Part shown: positions 25,298 through 35,053 of the stretch, one piece after another
Layout: each line of letters starts with the position of its first letter
How positions within the stretch are numbered: position 1 is the stretch's first letter
DNA from: Chitinophagaceae bacterium
Lineage (GTDB): Bacteria; Bacteroidota; Bacteroidia; Chitinophagales; Chitinophagaceae
Assembly (NCBI GenBank): GCA_014379965.1
Contig: JACMKU010000119.1
Coordinates: 1 to 59,195 of the forward strand
Direction of reading: 5' to 3'
Length of the DNA stretch: 59,195 nucleotides
Made by a program: the position numbers and the translations under genes
The notes under the pieces: model-generated
The model's input: only the letters and a program-made list of their open reading frames with translations
Told to the model about the DNA's origin: nothing
Databases searched by the model: none

Positions 25298-26216
25298 CCT
25301 CCTGCAACCTATACCGCACCGCCTTACGCAATGGAAAAACCGGGGTGCCCTTTGCGTCGGAATATGCCTGTATGAAGCTTGCTCCAAAGTAAAGAATGAA
25401 GGATGAATAGAAGACGAACAATAATATTAGAACAAACGAGGCCGACTTGCCATAGATACTACCGATGTTGCTATGAATGATCAGGTACGAGAGGACAGTT
25501 TGCCCAATGGAAAACAAGATACCCGTGAGAACGCCCCCAGCAATCGATGCCTTCCACGTGGGACGTCCATCCGCGAGGTAACGAAAAAGGAGAATGAACC
25601 AGGTAGTAACAATCACAGCGGAAATCACCTCATCGAGGACTCCCTTGAAAAATTTGCCGCCTCCAGGCCATATCATATCCAGGTTGTTGCCGGCGATGGC
25701 CTCGAAACTATCGATGAAGATTCCGGCGAAGAATAATATTCCTGCAGCCACTATGATTACGATAGATCGAGCCCTCATCCCAAGCCCGAATAACAATCCA
25801 GCTTTCTCTTTTATCTTAATATTCCAAATATCATTGAGGGTATTTCGTACCACCGTAAATAAAGTAGTTGCCACGAATAGAAGAAAGACAAATCCAAGGG
25901 CCGCCGTATACCAGTGTTGAACAATCGTCCTGAATCCCCGGGTGATCTGCCGAAGCTGCGTCGCAGCATCTCTCCCCAATGTGTCCGAAAGAAATTGGCT
26001 CAGTTCGGCTCCTACCATCTTCTGACTAAGGAAGAGACTGAAAAGCTGGAACAGGATTATGAGGATCGGTGGCAGTGCAAAGGTGGTAAAGAACGCGGTG
26101 GCGCCAGCCATACGCAAGGGATCATTCCTCTTCATTTCCCTTAAAGCCTGCAAGAGTAGCTTGGCAAACAACCTAATCCCTGTCCTGGACCCCTTTTTTT
26201 TTGTTGGCAATGACAT
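25290..26216 (-). CDS. YihY/BrkB family membrane protein
   Basis: This 308-residue protein has six predicted membrane helices and the family blocks DPLRMAGATAFFTTFALPPILIIL, LGFVFLLFVATTLFTVVRNTLNDIW, and SFVLILLFVFYSSFILYFGASFIQAY. The family was once called ribonuclease BN in error; its true role is unknown, with transport or envelope functions proposed. It is convergent with kdnA and its stop codon lies in the shared word repeat. Confidence 0.88.
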   Translation of the reverse strand: MSLPTKKKGSRTGIRLFAKLLLQALREMKRNDPLRMAGATAFFTTFALPPILIILFQLFSLFLSQKMVGAELSQFLSDTLGRDAATQLRQITRGFRTIVQHWYTAALGFVFLLFVATTLFTVVRNTLNDIWNIKIKEKAGLLFGLGMRARSIVIIVAAGILFFAGIFIDSFEAIAGNNLDMIWPGGGKFFKGVLDEVISAVIVTTWFILLFRYLADGRPTWKASIAGGVLTGILFSIGQTVLSYLIIHSNIGSIYGKSASFVLILLFVFYSSFILYFGASFIQAYSDAKGTPVFPLRKAVRYRLQEVK

Positions 26217-26308
26217 GTTTGGCGCGAATAGAGTAATTCAATTTACTCTTTACATCGCGAATATCGCGCCGGCATCTTTATTGCCGTTCTTTTGCTAACT
26301 TTCTTTTT

Positions 26309-27418
26309 ATGAATGTCAAGATCAGGCCCGAGAAATACCTGAAATACCTATACCTGCCGAATCTTTTTGGTACCCAGCGGACCAAGGAAATACTGTCGGT
26401 GAATCCGACCATTATCCCACAACGGGAGGAGGCGAAAGAGGTGGCGGTTTACGTTTACGATTATGATGCGACAAACCTCACGGAGAGGAAATTGTCGAGT
26501 GTGGATGAAGCACTATTATATCGCGATACACATAGCATCAGCTGGATCAACATTGATGGCATTCGAAAGTCCGATGTAGACAACATCTGTCTTCACTACG
26601 GCATTCACCCGTTGATTGCGGAAGACATTATCAGCATGGGACAACGCCCCAAGATGGACGAGGTCGAGGGAATTATGTTTTGTCTTCTAAACATGCTCTA
26701 TTTCAATCCTGAAAAGAAATCAGTAGAGGCGGAACAGATCAGCATCGTGCTGGGAAAAAATTTCGTGATCAGTTTCCAGGAAGACGCCAACCGTGATGCC
26801 TTCGACCCGATCAGAACTAAACTTAAGCTTCTTAAAAGTCATGTCCGGCAGCGATCGGCCGACTACCTGCTATACATGATGCTCGATCTGATCGTCGACA
26901 ATTACTTCGTCGTGATGGAACAGCTCGGTGAGCAGATTGAGTTGCTGGAGGAAACGGTCATCAGGCGAAGTAACACCCGCTCGCTTGCGAAGATCAATCA
27001 ACTGAGAAAAGAACTAATCGTTCTTAAGCGTAACATTATCCCTGCACGCGATCTCATCAATGGCCTCATCAGGAGTGAAAGCGAACTGCTTGACGACCGT
27101 ACCACTAAATATTTTAATGACGTCTACGATCACATCGTGCAGGCTTTCGATGTGAGTGAAACCTATCGTGATATTATGATGAGCATGCAGGATCTCTATG
27201 TGAGCAACGTAAACCTTCGGCTTAATGAAGTGATGAAGGTCATGACGATCGTGACCTGTCTACTGGCACCGGCCACTGTGATTGGAGGCATCTTCGGGAT
27301 GAACTTCGGCGAAATTCCTTTCGCCCATCACCGCTGGGGCTTCTATTTCGCCGTTGGAATCATGATCCTAGTCCCGCTCATCATGTTGTACGCCTTCAAA
27401 CGACGCGGTTGGTTCTAG
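26309..27418 (+). CDS. corA: CorA family magnesium/cobalt transporter
   Basis: This 369-residue protein has a long cytoplasmic N-terminal domain, a long coiled helix (about 190-300), and two C-terminal membrane helices. The signature GMN motif is present in GGIFGMNFGEIPFAHH at the end of the first helix. It ends in a basic KRRGWF tail as typical CorA does. CorA forms a pentameric Mg2+ channel in the inner membrane. It is divergent from the BrkB-like gene, sharing a 92-base spacer. Confidence 0.95.
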   Translation: MNVKIRPEKYLKYLYLPNLFGTQRTKEILSVNPTIIPQREEAKEVAVYVYDYDATNLTERKLSSVDEALLYRDTHSISWINIDGIRKSDVDNICLHYGIHPLIAEDIISMGQRPKMDEVEGIMFCLLNMLYFNPEKKSVEAEQISIVLGKNFVISFQEDANRDAFDPIRTKLKLLKSHVRQRSADYLLYMMLDLIVDNYFVVMEQLGEQIELLEETVIRRSNTRSLAKINQLRKELIVLKRNIIPARDLINGLIRSESELLDDRTTKYFNDVYDHIVQAFDVSETYRDIMMSMQDLYVSNVNLRLNEVMKVMTIVTCLLAPATVIGGIFGMNFGEIPFAHHRWGFYFAVGIMILVPLIMLYAFKRRGWF

Positions 27419-27476
27419 TTACAGCCTTCGAAATTATTGGTTTTCAAGAGCATATAAGAACAGTTCCGGCCCTAAG

Positions 27477-27510
27477 AACGTTAAACATTAAACCCTTAAA
27501 CGTTAAACGT
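27477..27510. repeat. TTTAACG word repeat, inverted copy
   Basis: Same words as 472-1674, in the complementary orientation (ACGTTAAACATTAAACCC). It lies in the 282-base spacer ahead of the adhesin gene, which otherwise holds only an AT-rich presumed promoter region. Confidence 0.8.
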
Positions 27511-27700
27511 AGAGTCTCTTCCAATTTTCCACCCCTCTCCTCCTCTTGACGCGAAACCATTTTTCGAATTATCTCCCTGAAAAATTAGAAATGGAGTCGA
27601 TTTTTTATATTTTGTATGTCCCAATTCATCCACGTCTCCTTTGCAATACCGCTAAGCCTACCCGGATCCAAACCCTTGTTTTAGTCATTTATCATCTAAA

Positions 27701-30700
27701 ATGGGCCGACCTATTATGTTCAGGGCACTGCTGCGCAGCTTACTTCCCTTTTTCCTGTTTACTACCTTCCAGGGTAATGCCCAGGTGGTTGCCGGAATCC
27801 GTGCGAACACCCGCATCATGGGCTTCGGAGATACCATCAATGTCTGCAAAGGAAGCGCAATCACCTATCAAAGCGCAGCCACCGGTTCCTTAAACATCAG
27901 TTGGAGATTTACCCATGGAGGCACCCTTACATTCGCCGCTGGCGTGGGACCAATTACCATAGTATATAATACCAATGGCTTTGATACGGCTTTTCAACGT
28001 GTGGTCGGCGGCGCCTTCTCTGATTCCACTTTCATCATTGTGCGTGTGTCAGACGTGGCTCCCGTAGCTGCATATAACTTCACGCCCGATAGCGAATGTG
28101 GAAACATCAATGTACAGTTCACCAATAATTCTTCGATGGGTGAACCTCATTCTTATCTATGGAACTTCTCCGATGGTGTTACTACTACAGAGGAAAATCC
28201 GACGCATCAATTCCTTAATGCTGTCGGCCTGCCAGGGTCGGAAGTGTTCGCCGTAAAACTCGTGGTAAAGAATATTTTTGGTTGTAGGGATTCTGTCACT
28301 CACCCCGTCACAGTTAAACGCGTGCCCGATGCATCGGTGGGAAATGCAGAACCTACGGTATCCTTTGGCCTATTCAATGGTATCCAGACATTCAAGAAGT
28401 GCAACAATATTCCGGCATTCAACTTCAAATTCCGGAACATGTCCACGACGATAGCAAACAATATTTCTTACAGGATACAATGGGGCGAGGGCTCGCCCGA
28501 CTCCGTGTTCACCAGTTGGCCTACAGGCCAGGTGATCGGTCACACTTTTCCTATAGGCGGAAGTACAATGACGGTAAATGTGATCGGTCCCGACGGCTGT
28601 ATCGGCATCAAAAAATATATCGTTTTCCTTGGCACTAACCCAGCGGGTGGTCTCGCGAGTCTTGGCAATACCGATATCTGTTCTTCAGACTCTTTGCGTT
28701 TCGTCATCACCAATACCGCCAACAACCCACCCGGCACAACTTATTCTTTCCTGATAAACGATGACTACCAGCCGCAGTTGTTCCAACATCCTCCGCCAAC
28801 AACTGTTGCCCATTATTTCAACAATGGCTCCTGTTTTTCGTCAAGTAACAACGGCATGCAGACTTATACTAATTCCTTTGGCGCCTTCCTGACGATCGAA
28901 AATCCATGCGGCTCCAATAGCGCATCGGTAGTTCCGATCTATGTTTCAGGAAAGCCTCGTCCCCTTATTTCGCTACCTACACCTGTTGTGTGTGTAAACA
29001 CTAATGTTACCATAACAAATGCTTCAAGTTTCGGGAATGTGGTGAGTGCAACGGGGACCTTTACTTCAGATTGCATCAACAATGGAATAAAGGTTTGGAA
29101 AATCAGTCCCTCAACAGGATACAGTCTTGTCTCAGGTTCACTTGGTTCGTTGAATGGAAATCCACTCAATGGATTGCTATGGTCCGACGGAAGTAACAAT
29201 CTAAATGTGCGTTTTACTGCAACCGGTATCTACACCATCAAGATATACGTATACAATGACCGTTGCGGGCTAGACAGTACCATGAGGACTATCTGCGTAC
29301 GCAATCCACCACAAGCTGCCTTCACCCTTGCTCAACGCAGTAGCTGTGGGCCCGTCACCATCAACCCCGTGAATACATCCCCTATTGGTGGATGCCAGGG
29401 CGACGACTATCAATGGAGCGTGACCTATTCTGATCCCGAAGGATGCGCCGTCACTACGCCTGTCACACATTCTTTTGCTGGTAGCACCAATGAGAATAGT
29501 GCCTTTCCATCGATACAGCTTCATAGGATAGGACGATTCATTATTCGGCTCACCGTTAGCGCACATAATTCACCGTATGGCTGTCCCGATATGTCGGTAA
29601 GCGATACGTTTTATATTAAAGGTCCTCCCGCTGTCACGGTCAGTCCCATAACTTCGGTCTGCGTAGGTAATAATATAGCGCCTGCTGCTACACACACCAA
29701 CTGCTATGCCCCTGGTCCGTTTGGCTATCAGTGGAGTTTCGCTAATGGCACCCCTGCTATCTCAACACAACTTCTACCCGGAAACATTCAATTTACAACC
29801 ACCGGCTCCCATCCCATTCAACTTATAGTAACGGATAGTAGCTGTATGCTCAGCGATACGGTTAATACAACGGTAACAATATTTGCGGCGCCGCCGGCAG
29901 AGGCTGGAAACGACGCATCTGTATGTAGCGGCACCAGTGTCCTACTCGGGGTCACGCCAGTAAATGGCGTTACTTATCAATGGTCCCCATCGACAGGGTT
30001 AAGCAATGCGGCCATCGCCAACCCCATTTTCTCTTTACCATACAATGGCCCTTCCAGCGATACGGTGTATACATATTTCCTTTCGGCATTCCAGGGAACG
30101 AATTGCTCTAACCTCGACTCGGTAAAGATTACGGTCCGACGTAAACCATTATTGAGCGTTTCCCCAACTTCGGGCGCTTTGTGTGTGGGCAATAATATAT
30201 TGCTTACCGCATCTGGTGCCGATAATTATGCATGGTCGCCGGCGGCTGGCTTGTCGGGAACTAATACGGATATAGTAACGGCCACACCTCTTTCGAATAC
30301 TACTTACACCGTAGTTGGAAGTCTCGCGAATGGATGTTCTGATACGAAACAGATCCCAATCACCGTCTATCCAGATGCGGATGCTCAGTTTATAACCGGT
30401 GACACGGTGCGATGTGCGCCCATCAATATCAATAACCAGGTAAGCAATACTCTCTTCCCCGCAGGAAACGGAACATATAGCTGGTATGCGAATGGCGCAT
30501 TGATAGGTTCAAATACAAATGGGGCCGTGCCGACATATTCTATCACAGCCCCGGGAGATACCGTTAGCATTAAACTAGTGACTACCAGTCAGCATGGCTG
30601 TAGGCCGGATAGTATGCAAAGGACTTTCATCACTCGACCCTCAGTAATTGCAGCTTTTACAAAAGATCGCGATAGCGCTTGTGCTCCTTTGCAGGTCTTA

Positions 30701-32803
30701 TTCACAAATACATCGACAGATGTCGGCAGCGGTGTACAATTCTTCTGGAACTTTGGAAATGGGAGTACTACAACAGCCGTCCAGCCGGGAGTTATCAGTT
30801 TTTCCACGAGTCAAACTTTCCGTGATACTGTATACAGAATTGTTTTAAAAGCCTTCAACGGTTGCGATACAACTTACTACCGCGACAGCGTGAAGGTATT
30901 CGCACGATCGAAGGCTAGGTTCTCAGTTGACACTACCAGGGGCTGCTCTCCCTTCATCCTGCATATTTCCAACACTTCTCTTGGAAATAACTTTGCGTAC
31001 TACTGGGACTTTGGCGATGGTCATACAGACACCACCAATACAACCGGTTCTTTTACGCACACTTATTTTACAGGTGTGGTCTCCAATTATACGGTAAGGC
31101 TAATCTCGGAGAATCAATGTACGCGAGATACTCAATCGATCGTGATCGTCGTGCAGCCAAACGTAATCCAGCCATTCATCACTGTGAATGGAAATCAGGT
31201 GGCGGGCTGTGCACCGCACCTGGTGACGTTCAACAACAGCACTATTGGCGCTACACAATTGACTTTTGATTTCGGTGACAACTCTCCAACGATACTGGTA
31301 CCAAACAACCAAAACATCATCAGTCACCTATTTACACAGCCGGGAAATTATTCAGTCGCCATCAGGTTACGGAATGATTGTTCAGATACGCTCATTCACC
31401 GAACCGTTACAGTGTTTGACAAGCCTGTGGCCGCGTTTAGCCAGGACGTGCAGAAACTCTGTACCAGCCAGGCGGTAACGGTAACAAATGCTTCCACCAA
31501 TGCCAATGCCTACGAATGGCAATGGGGGGATGGGCAGACGTCTTCGTTCACGAGTGGGCAGCATATTTATTCCAGCCCCGGATTATATACCATCAAACTC
31601 ATAGCTAAGAAAGTGCATTCATCGGGCTTCATCTGCTATGATACAACCAGTAGGCAAATAACAGTCGTCAACAAGTTGCCTGCACAGATATCTATTCAGC
31701 CGGGGAAACTATGCGCACCATATACGCTGAACGTTAATGCGGGATATATCAGCGGATATTCGTCGATCAAATGGGTAATCTATGATAGCAGCACATCGCA
31801 AGGTGAGTTCCATTTGTCTGGCTTGAGTGCAACACACGTTTATAATTCTCCCGGATCATTTTGGGTCAAGCTTATCGTCTATACAACTGCGGGTTGTGTC
31901 GATAGCAGCATCCGCCAATTCCGTGTATACAGTACTCCAAGAAATACGTTCGGCCCCGAGTTAGTCAAGACGTGTAATCATGATACAACGATTTCTTACA
32001 TGGCCACCGCTACAAATACCGGCGGTGAACAGGTAAATTATAAATGGTTCATCAATGGGTCCATTGAAGGAACGACGAACCCATTCCAGTATAATTACCA
32101 GCAAGGCGTGCAACATTCTGCTCCTATAGAATACACCCTCCAGGCACTGGCGGAGAATGCTGGCGGTTGCGGTGACACTTCAATGCCGGGGAAAATGATC
32201 GTCCAGCCATTACCATTCCCAAAGATTGCAGTGTCGCCAGGTCTCGTTATTCAACAGCCCGACTATACTTTCTATTTCAAGGATACAGTTGCGACACATG
32301 CGGCAAAGAACTATGTATGGTATATGGGCGACAGATCACTGCAGACCCGGAACGGTCGTGAAACAAGTTATGAATACGGTGATACTGGAAGGTACAATGT
32401 GCGGCTGGTAGTAACAGACAACAATACGGGATGTAGCGCATCTGACTCAATCGTTGTTTCAATCCGGCACGTGCCCGGCTTCCTTCACGTACCCAATGCC
32501 ATGTGTCTTGGCTGCAGTAACTACAGTTTACGACAATTCCTTCCGCTGGGTAAGGGACTTAAGACATACAGGTTGCGGATCTACAATGCCTGGGGACAAA
32601 AAGTATTTGAGACCTCGAAGCTTGATGCAAATGGATCTCCGAGTGAACCATGGGATGGAAAGTATAATGGGCAATTACTCCAGCAGGATGTTTATAGCTG
32701 GCAAATAGAAGGAATGTATACTAATGGTACCGAATGGAGAGGAATGTTGTACCCCGGTAGCAATAAAGCTGTGAAAGCAGGATTCATCACTATCATAAAA
32801 TGA
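27701..32803 (+). CDS. Large PKD-repeat surface protein with type B type IX sorting domain
   Basis: This 1700-residue protein starts with a signal peptide (LLPFFLFTTFQGNAQ; the start may be 27701 or the Met at 27716). Several PKD-like domains are recognisable by their W-x-F-G-D/N-G cores: YLWNFSDG, FFWNFGNG, YYWDFGDGH, LTFDFGDN, YEWQWGDGQ and YVWYMGDR. Ig-like segments lie between them. The last 90 residues are a gliding-motility-associated (type B) sorting domain: YRLRIYNAWGQKVFETS, PWDGKYNGQLLQQDVYSWQIEG. It is predicted to be a surface adhesin exported by the type IX system. The following PorP/SprF gene overlaps it by four bases. Confidence 0.92.
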   Translation: MGRPIMFRALLRSLLPFFLFTTFQGNAQVVAGIRANTRIMGFGDTINVCKGSAITYQSAATGSLNISWRFTHGGTLTFAAGVGPITIVYNTNGFDTAFQRVVGGAFSDSTFIIVRVSDVAPVAAYNFTPDSECGNINVQFTNNSSMGEPHSYLWNFSDGVTTTEENPTHQFLNAVGLPGSEVFAVKLVVKNIFGCRDSVTHPVTVKRVPDASVGNAEPTVSFGLFNGIQTFKKCNNIPAFNFKFRNMSTTIANNISYRIQWGEGSPDSVFTSWPTGQVIGHTFPIGGSTMTVNVIGPDGCIGIKKYIVFLGTNPAGGLASLGNTDICSSDSLRFVITNTANNPPGTTYSFLINDDYQPQLFQHPPPTTVAHYFNNGSCFSSSNNGMQTYTNSFGAFLTIENPCGSNSASVVPIYVSGKPRPLISLPTPVVCVNTNVTITNASSFGNVVSATGTFTSDCINNGIKVWKISPSTGYSLVSGSLGSLNGNPLNGLLWSDGSNNLNVRFTATGIYTIKIYVYNDRCGLDSTMRTICVRNPPQAAFTLAQRSSCGPVTINPVNTSPIGGCQGDDYQWSVTYSDPEGCAVTTPVTHSFAGSTNENSAFPSIQLHRIGRFIIRLTVSAHNSPYGCPDMSVSDTFYIKGPPAVTVSPITSVCVGNNIAPAATHTNCYAPGPFGYQWSFANGTPAISTQLLPGNIQFTTTGSHPIQLIVTDSSCMLSDTVNTTVTIFAAPPAEAGNDASVCSGTSVLLGVTPVNGVTYQWSPSTGLSNAAIANPIFSLPYNGPSSDTVYTYFLSAFQGTNCSNLDSVKITVRRKPLLSVSPTSGALCVGNNILLTASGADNYAWSPAAGLSGTNTDIVTATPLSNTTYTVVGSLANGCSDTKQIPITVYPDADAQFITGDTVRCAPININNQVSNTLFPAGNGTYSWYANGALIGSNTNGAVPTYSITAPGDTVSIKLVTTSQHGCRPDSMQRTFITRPSVIAAFTKDRDSACAPLQVLFTNTSTDVGSGVQFFWNFGNGSTTTAVQPGVISFSTSQTFRDTVYRIVLKAFNGCDTTYYRDSVKVFARSKARFSVDTTRGCSPFILHISNTSLGNNFAYYWDFGDGHTDTTNTTGSFTHTYFTGVVSNYTVRLISENQCTRDTQSIVIVVQPNVIQPFITVNGNQVAGCAPHLVTFNNSTIGATQLTFDFGDNSPTILVPNNQNIISHLFTQPGNYSVAIRLRNDCSDTLIHRTVTVFDKPVAAFSQDVQKLCTSQAVTVTNASTNANAYEWQWGDGQTSSFTSGQHIYSSPGLYTIKLIAKKVHSSGFICYDTTSRQITVVNKLPAQISIQPGKLCAPYTLNVNAGYISGYSSIKWVIYDSSTSQGEFHLSGLSATHVYNSPGSFWVKLIVYTTAGCVDSSIRQFRVYSTPRNTFGPELVKTCNHDTTISYMATATNTGGEQVNYKWFINGSIEGTTNPFQYNYQQGVQHSAPIEYTLQALAENAGGCGDTSMPGKMIVQPLPFPKIAVSPGLVIQQPDYTFYFKDTVATHAAKNYVWYMGDRSLQTRNGRETSYEYGDTGRYNVRLVVTDNNTGCSASDSIVVSIRHVPGFLHVPNAMCLGCSNYSLRQFLPLGKGLKTYRLRIYNAWGQKVFETSKLDANGSPSEPWDGKYNGQLLQQDVYSWQIEGMYTNGTEWRGMLYPGSNKAVKAGFITIIK

Positions 32804-33903
32804 TCAACATGCCAACCTTTCAAGGAAAACGCGTAAGAAAGATACTGATGACATTGGTTGTGTCAAGTCTCGCTATGCCCGCCTTCGCACAGGATCCTAT
32901 TTTCTCGCAGGCCTATCTTTCCCCTATTAACTTAAACCCGGCGGCAACAGGAGCCGGTGAAATGGATTTGCGCGTTAGCGCCATTTACCGCAGGCATTGG
33001 TGGACAATACCTTCGCAGATGAACTACATGGCCTTTTCAGTTGATAAATTCTTCCCTGGTATCAGCAGTGGTCTTGGATTGCTGGCGACCCACTCAAGTG
33101 AAGGATACCTGAAGAAGTCGGGCGTGTACGGTTCATACGCCTACACTGTTTGCGCTGGAACGGCGAGCGCGGCCGAGAATGGTGGAATGCCCAAGTGGTT
33201 CTGGACCGGCGGTATCCAGTTTGGTCTTGCCCAAAGGAGAATTGACTATAGCAAACTGGTCTTCGCGGATGAACTTGATATCAATGGAATTATTCCCGGT
33301 TCAGTGTCGGCTGCAGACCCTGCCATCAACAGTGGAAAATTATTTCCGGATTTTGCCGCCGGTATGTTCTTCAATTACCAACTAACCGAAAACAGTCGAG
33401 TGTTGCTTGGGCTCAGTTCGCATCATATGAACAGGCCGGATGAATCATTAACCAACTCTGGCGATACTACAAGGAGCCAGTTGCCAGTGCGATGGACAGG
33501 TAATGTGTTATATACCTACACCAATCCCGAGCAGACATGGTCCGTCAGCCTCGGCGCCATCGGCTACCGCCAGGCAAAACATACAAGCTACCAGATCGGT
33601 GGCGAGGTCACTCAGAATGAAGTGGACGTAAGTGTAGGGTTGTGGTACAGGGGAAGCGTTAGTTTCCGTGACATGAATACCGTGAGCCTGACCCTCTCTT
33701 TCAACATAAGCGGAAGAGACAATACCCGCGACAGGATGCGTGTCGGTATCGGTCACGATGCACAAGTTGGAAAAAACAGCTACTCCTACACCGCGGGTAG
33801 TTCAGAGATGGGCTTCGTGTGGGATCATAGTTCGTATGATCAGAATGGTGATAATCCTTGTAAGCCGAAGATTAGTAGTCAGAGTGCGTGTCCGGTTAGG
33901 TAG
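32800..33903 (+). CDS. PorP/SprF family type IX secretion partner protein
   Basis: This 367-residue protein has a signal peptide (LVVSSLAMPAFAQ) and the family opening DPIFSQAYLSPINLNPAATGAG, followed by alternating strands consistent with an outer-membrane beta-barrel. The ATG overlaps the adhesin stop (ATGA). In Flavobacterium the SprF protein is needed to display the SprB adhesin. Here the tight coupling suggests this protein exports or anchors the 1700-residue adhesin. If starting at the internal Met (MPTFQGKR), the signal is unchanged. Confidence 0.93.
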   Translation: MINMPTFQGKRVRKILMTLVVSSLAMPAFAQDPIFSQAYLSPINLNPAATGAGEMDLRVSAIYRRHWWTIPSQMNYMAFSVDKFFPGISSGLGLLATHSSEGYLKKSGVYGSYAYTVCAGTASAAENGGMPKWFWTGGIQFGLAQRRIDYSKLVFADELDINGIIPGSVSAADPAINSGKLFPDFAAGMFFNYQLTENSRVLLGLSSHHMNRPDESLTNSGDTTRSQLPVRWTGNVLYTYTNPEQTWSVSLGAIGYRQAKHTSYQIGGEVTQNEVDVSVGLWYRGSVSFRDMNTVSLTLSFNISGRDNTRDRMRVGIGHDAQVGKNSYSYTAGSSEMGFVWDHSSYDQNGDNPCKPKISSQSACPVR

Positions 33904-33908
33904 GTTTG

Positions 33909-34014
33909 TTGTTGACTGAGTTGATTTGGTTGATTAAGGGTTATGCCAGATTCTATAGTCAACTCAGTTGTGCATTCTTAATCAACTCAGTCAACCCAGT
34001 CAACTTTTTGTACT
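33909..34014. repeat. Word-repeat hairpin (GTTGACTGAGTTGATT/AATCAACTCAGTCAAC)
   Basis: The left arm (33909-33940) and right arm (33957-34014) are complementary and reiterate the words TTGACTGAG and TCAACTCAG. It lies between the convergent PorP/SprF and cydB genes. The same words recur at 46805-46953. Confidence 0.85.
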
Positions 34015-34018
34015 TGAC

Positions 34019-35053
34019 TCAGTAGCTGGTCTCATCAAGCCTCACTTTTCCTTTAAACGTCCAAAAAACAAACGCAGTGTAGATTGCTACGAGTGGCGTT
34101 CCAATCAGGGCGATAATCAACAATATCTTCATTGTCTTCGCAGAAGACGCGCCGTTATGCACAGTAATACTGTTCTCCGGCGCACCGGTCGAGTATAATA
34201 AGTACGGGAATACTTCTATCGCCACCATGATCAGCAATAACGAGATCGTGGCCGCCGAACTCAGAAACGCATACCGATACTTTCCTTTCTTGATTTGCCT
34301 TGGAATATTAGCAATAGCAAGGGTCATCAACATGGGAATGATAAAATATACAGGGTGTTGCCTGAAGAAATCACTCAGGTGGGGAATGTACAACAAGGTA
34401 TATAGCGTGGTGGTTACGAAACTCAACACGAAGAATACGGTGAAATTATTAGCCAGCAGGTGGAGTTTTGCATACAGTCGATTCTCGGTCTTCATAGTGA
34501 GGTAGATAGCACCATGCATCATGAATAGCGCCAGCGTAGTGATTGAAACCATGATGGAGAATGGGTGAAAAAAGGAATAGCCATCGCCAGCAAACTCCTT
34601 GTCTGCGTTCAGAGGGAGGCCATACGCCACATTTCCCAGCATGAGGCCCAGAGATAGCGCGATGATGATTGATGCTACGCAATACACCACGTCCCAAGTC
34701 TTGCGCCAGATGGCGCCTGGCTCTTTGCTCCTGAATTCAATTGACACCGCTCTGAATATAATTCCCATAAGGAAGATAAAGAATGGAACATAGAACGCGG
34801 AAAAAATGGCGGCATACGCCACGGGAAATCCTGCAAACAAAGCTCCTCCTCCGATTACCAGCCATACTTCGTTGCCATCCCAAATCGGGCCAATTGCATT
34901 TAGCGCGATACGGCGACTTTGTTCTTTGTTCAGGAACAAATGAAGAGCGCCGGCGCCAAGATCAAATCCGTCCAGTATTGCATAGCCGGTTATCACTGCG
35001 CCGAAGACCAAAAACCACCATACATGGTATTCTATGCCAATAAATTCTCCCAT
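34019..35053 (-). CDS. cydB: Cytochrome bd oxidase subunit II
   Basis: This 344-residue membrane protein has about nine helices and CydB blocks: FLVFGAVITGYAILDGFDLGAGALHLFL, GPIWDGNEVWLVIGGGALFAGFPVAYA, and FRAVSIEFRSKEPGAIWRKTWD. With CydA it forms the high-affinity terminal quinol oxidase used under low oxygen. Its start codon overlaps the cydA stop by one base (TGATG), indicating translational coupling. No CydX-like small subunit is evident downstream, where a word repeat follows. Confidence 0.95.
   Translation of the reverse strand: MGEFIGIEYHVWWFLVFGAVITGYAILDGFDLGAGALHLFLNKEQSRRIALNAIGPIWDGNEVWLVIGGGALFAGFPVAYAAIFSAFYVPFFIFLMGIIFRAVSIEFRSKEPGAIWRKTWDVVYCVASIIIALSLGLMLGNVAYGLPLNADKEFAGDGYSFFHPFSIMVSITTLALFMMHGAIYLTMKTENRLYAKLHLLANNFTVFFVLSFVTTTLYTLLYIPHLSDFFRQHPVYFIIPMLMTLAIANIPRQIKKGKYRYAFLSSAATISLLLIMVAIEVFPYLLYSTGAPENSITVHNGASSAKTMKILLIIALIGTPLVAIYTAFVFWTFKGKVRLDETSY

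Noticed and set aside
31800..32800. Possible frameshifts or a second gene inside the large adhesin
   Set aside because: The frame is continuous for 1700 codons and PKD motifs and the sorting domain stay in the same frame.
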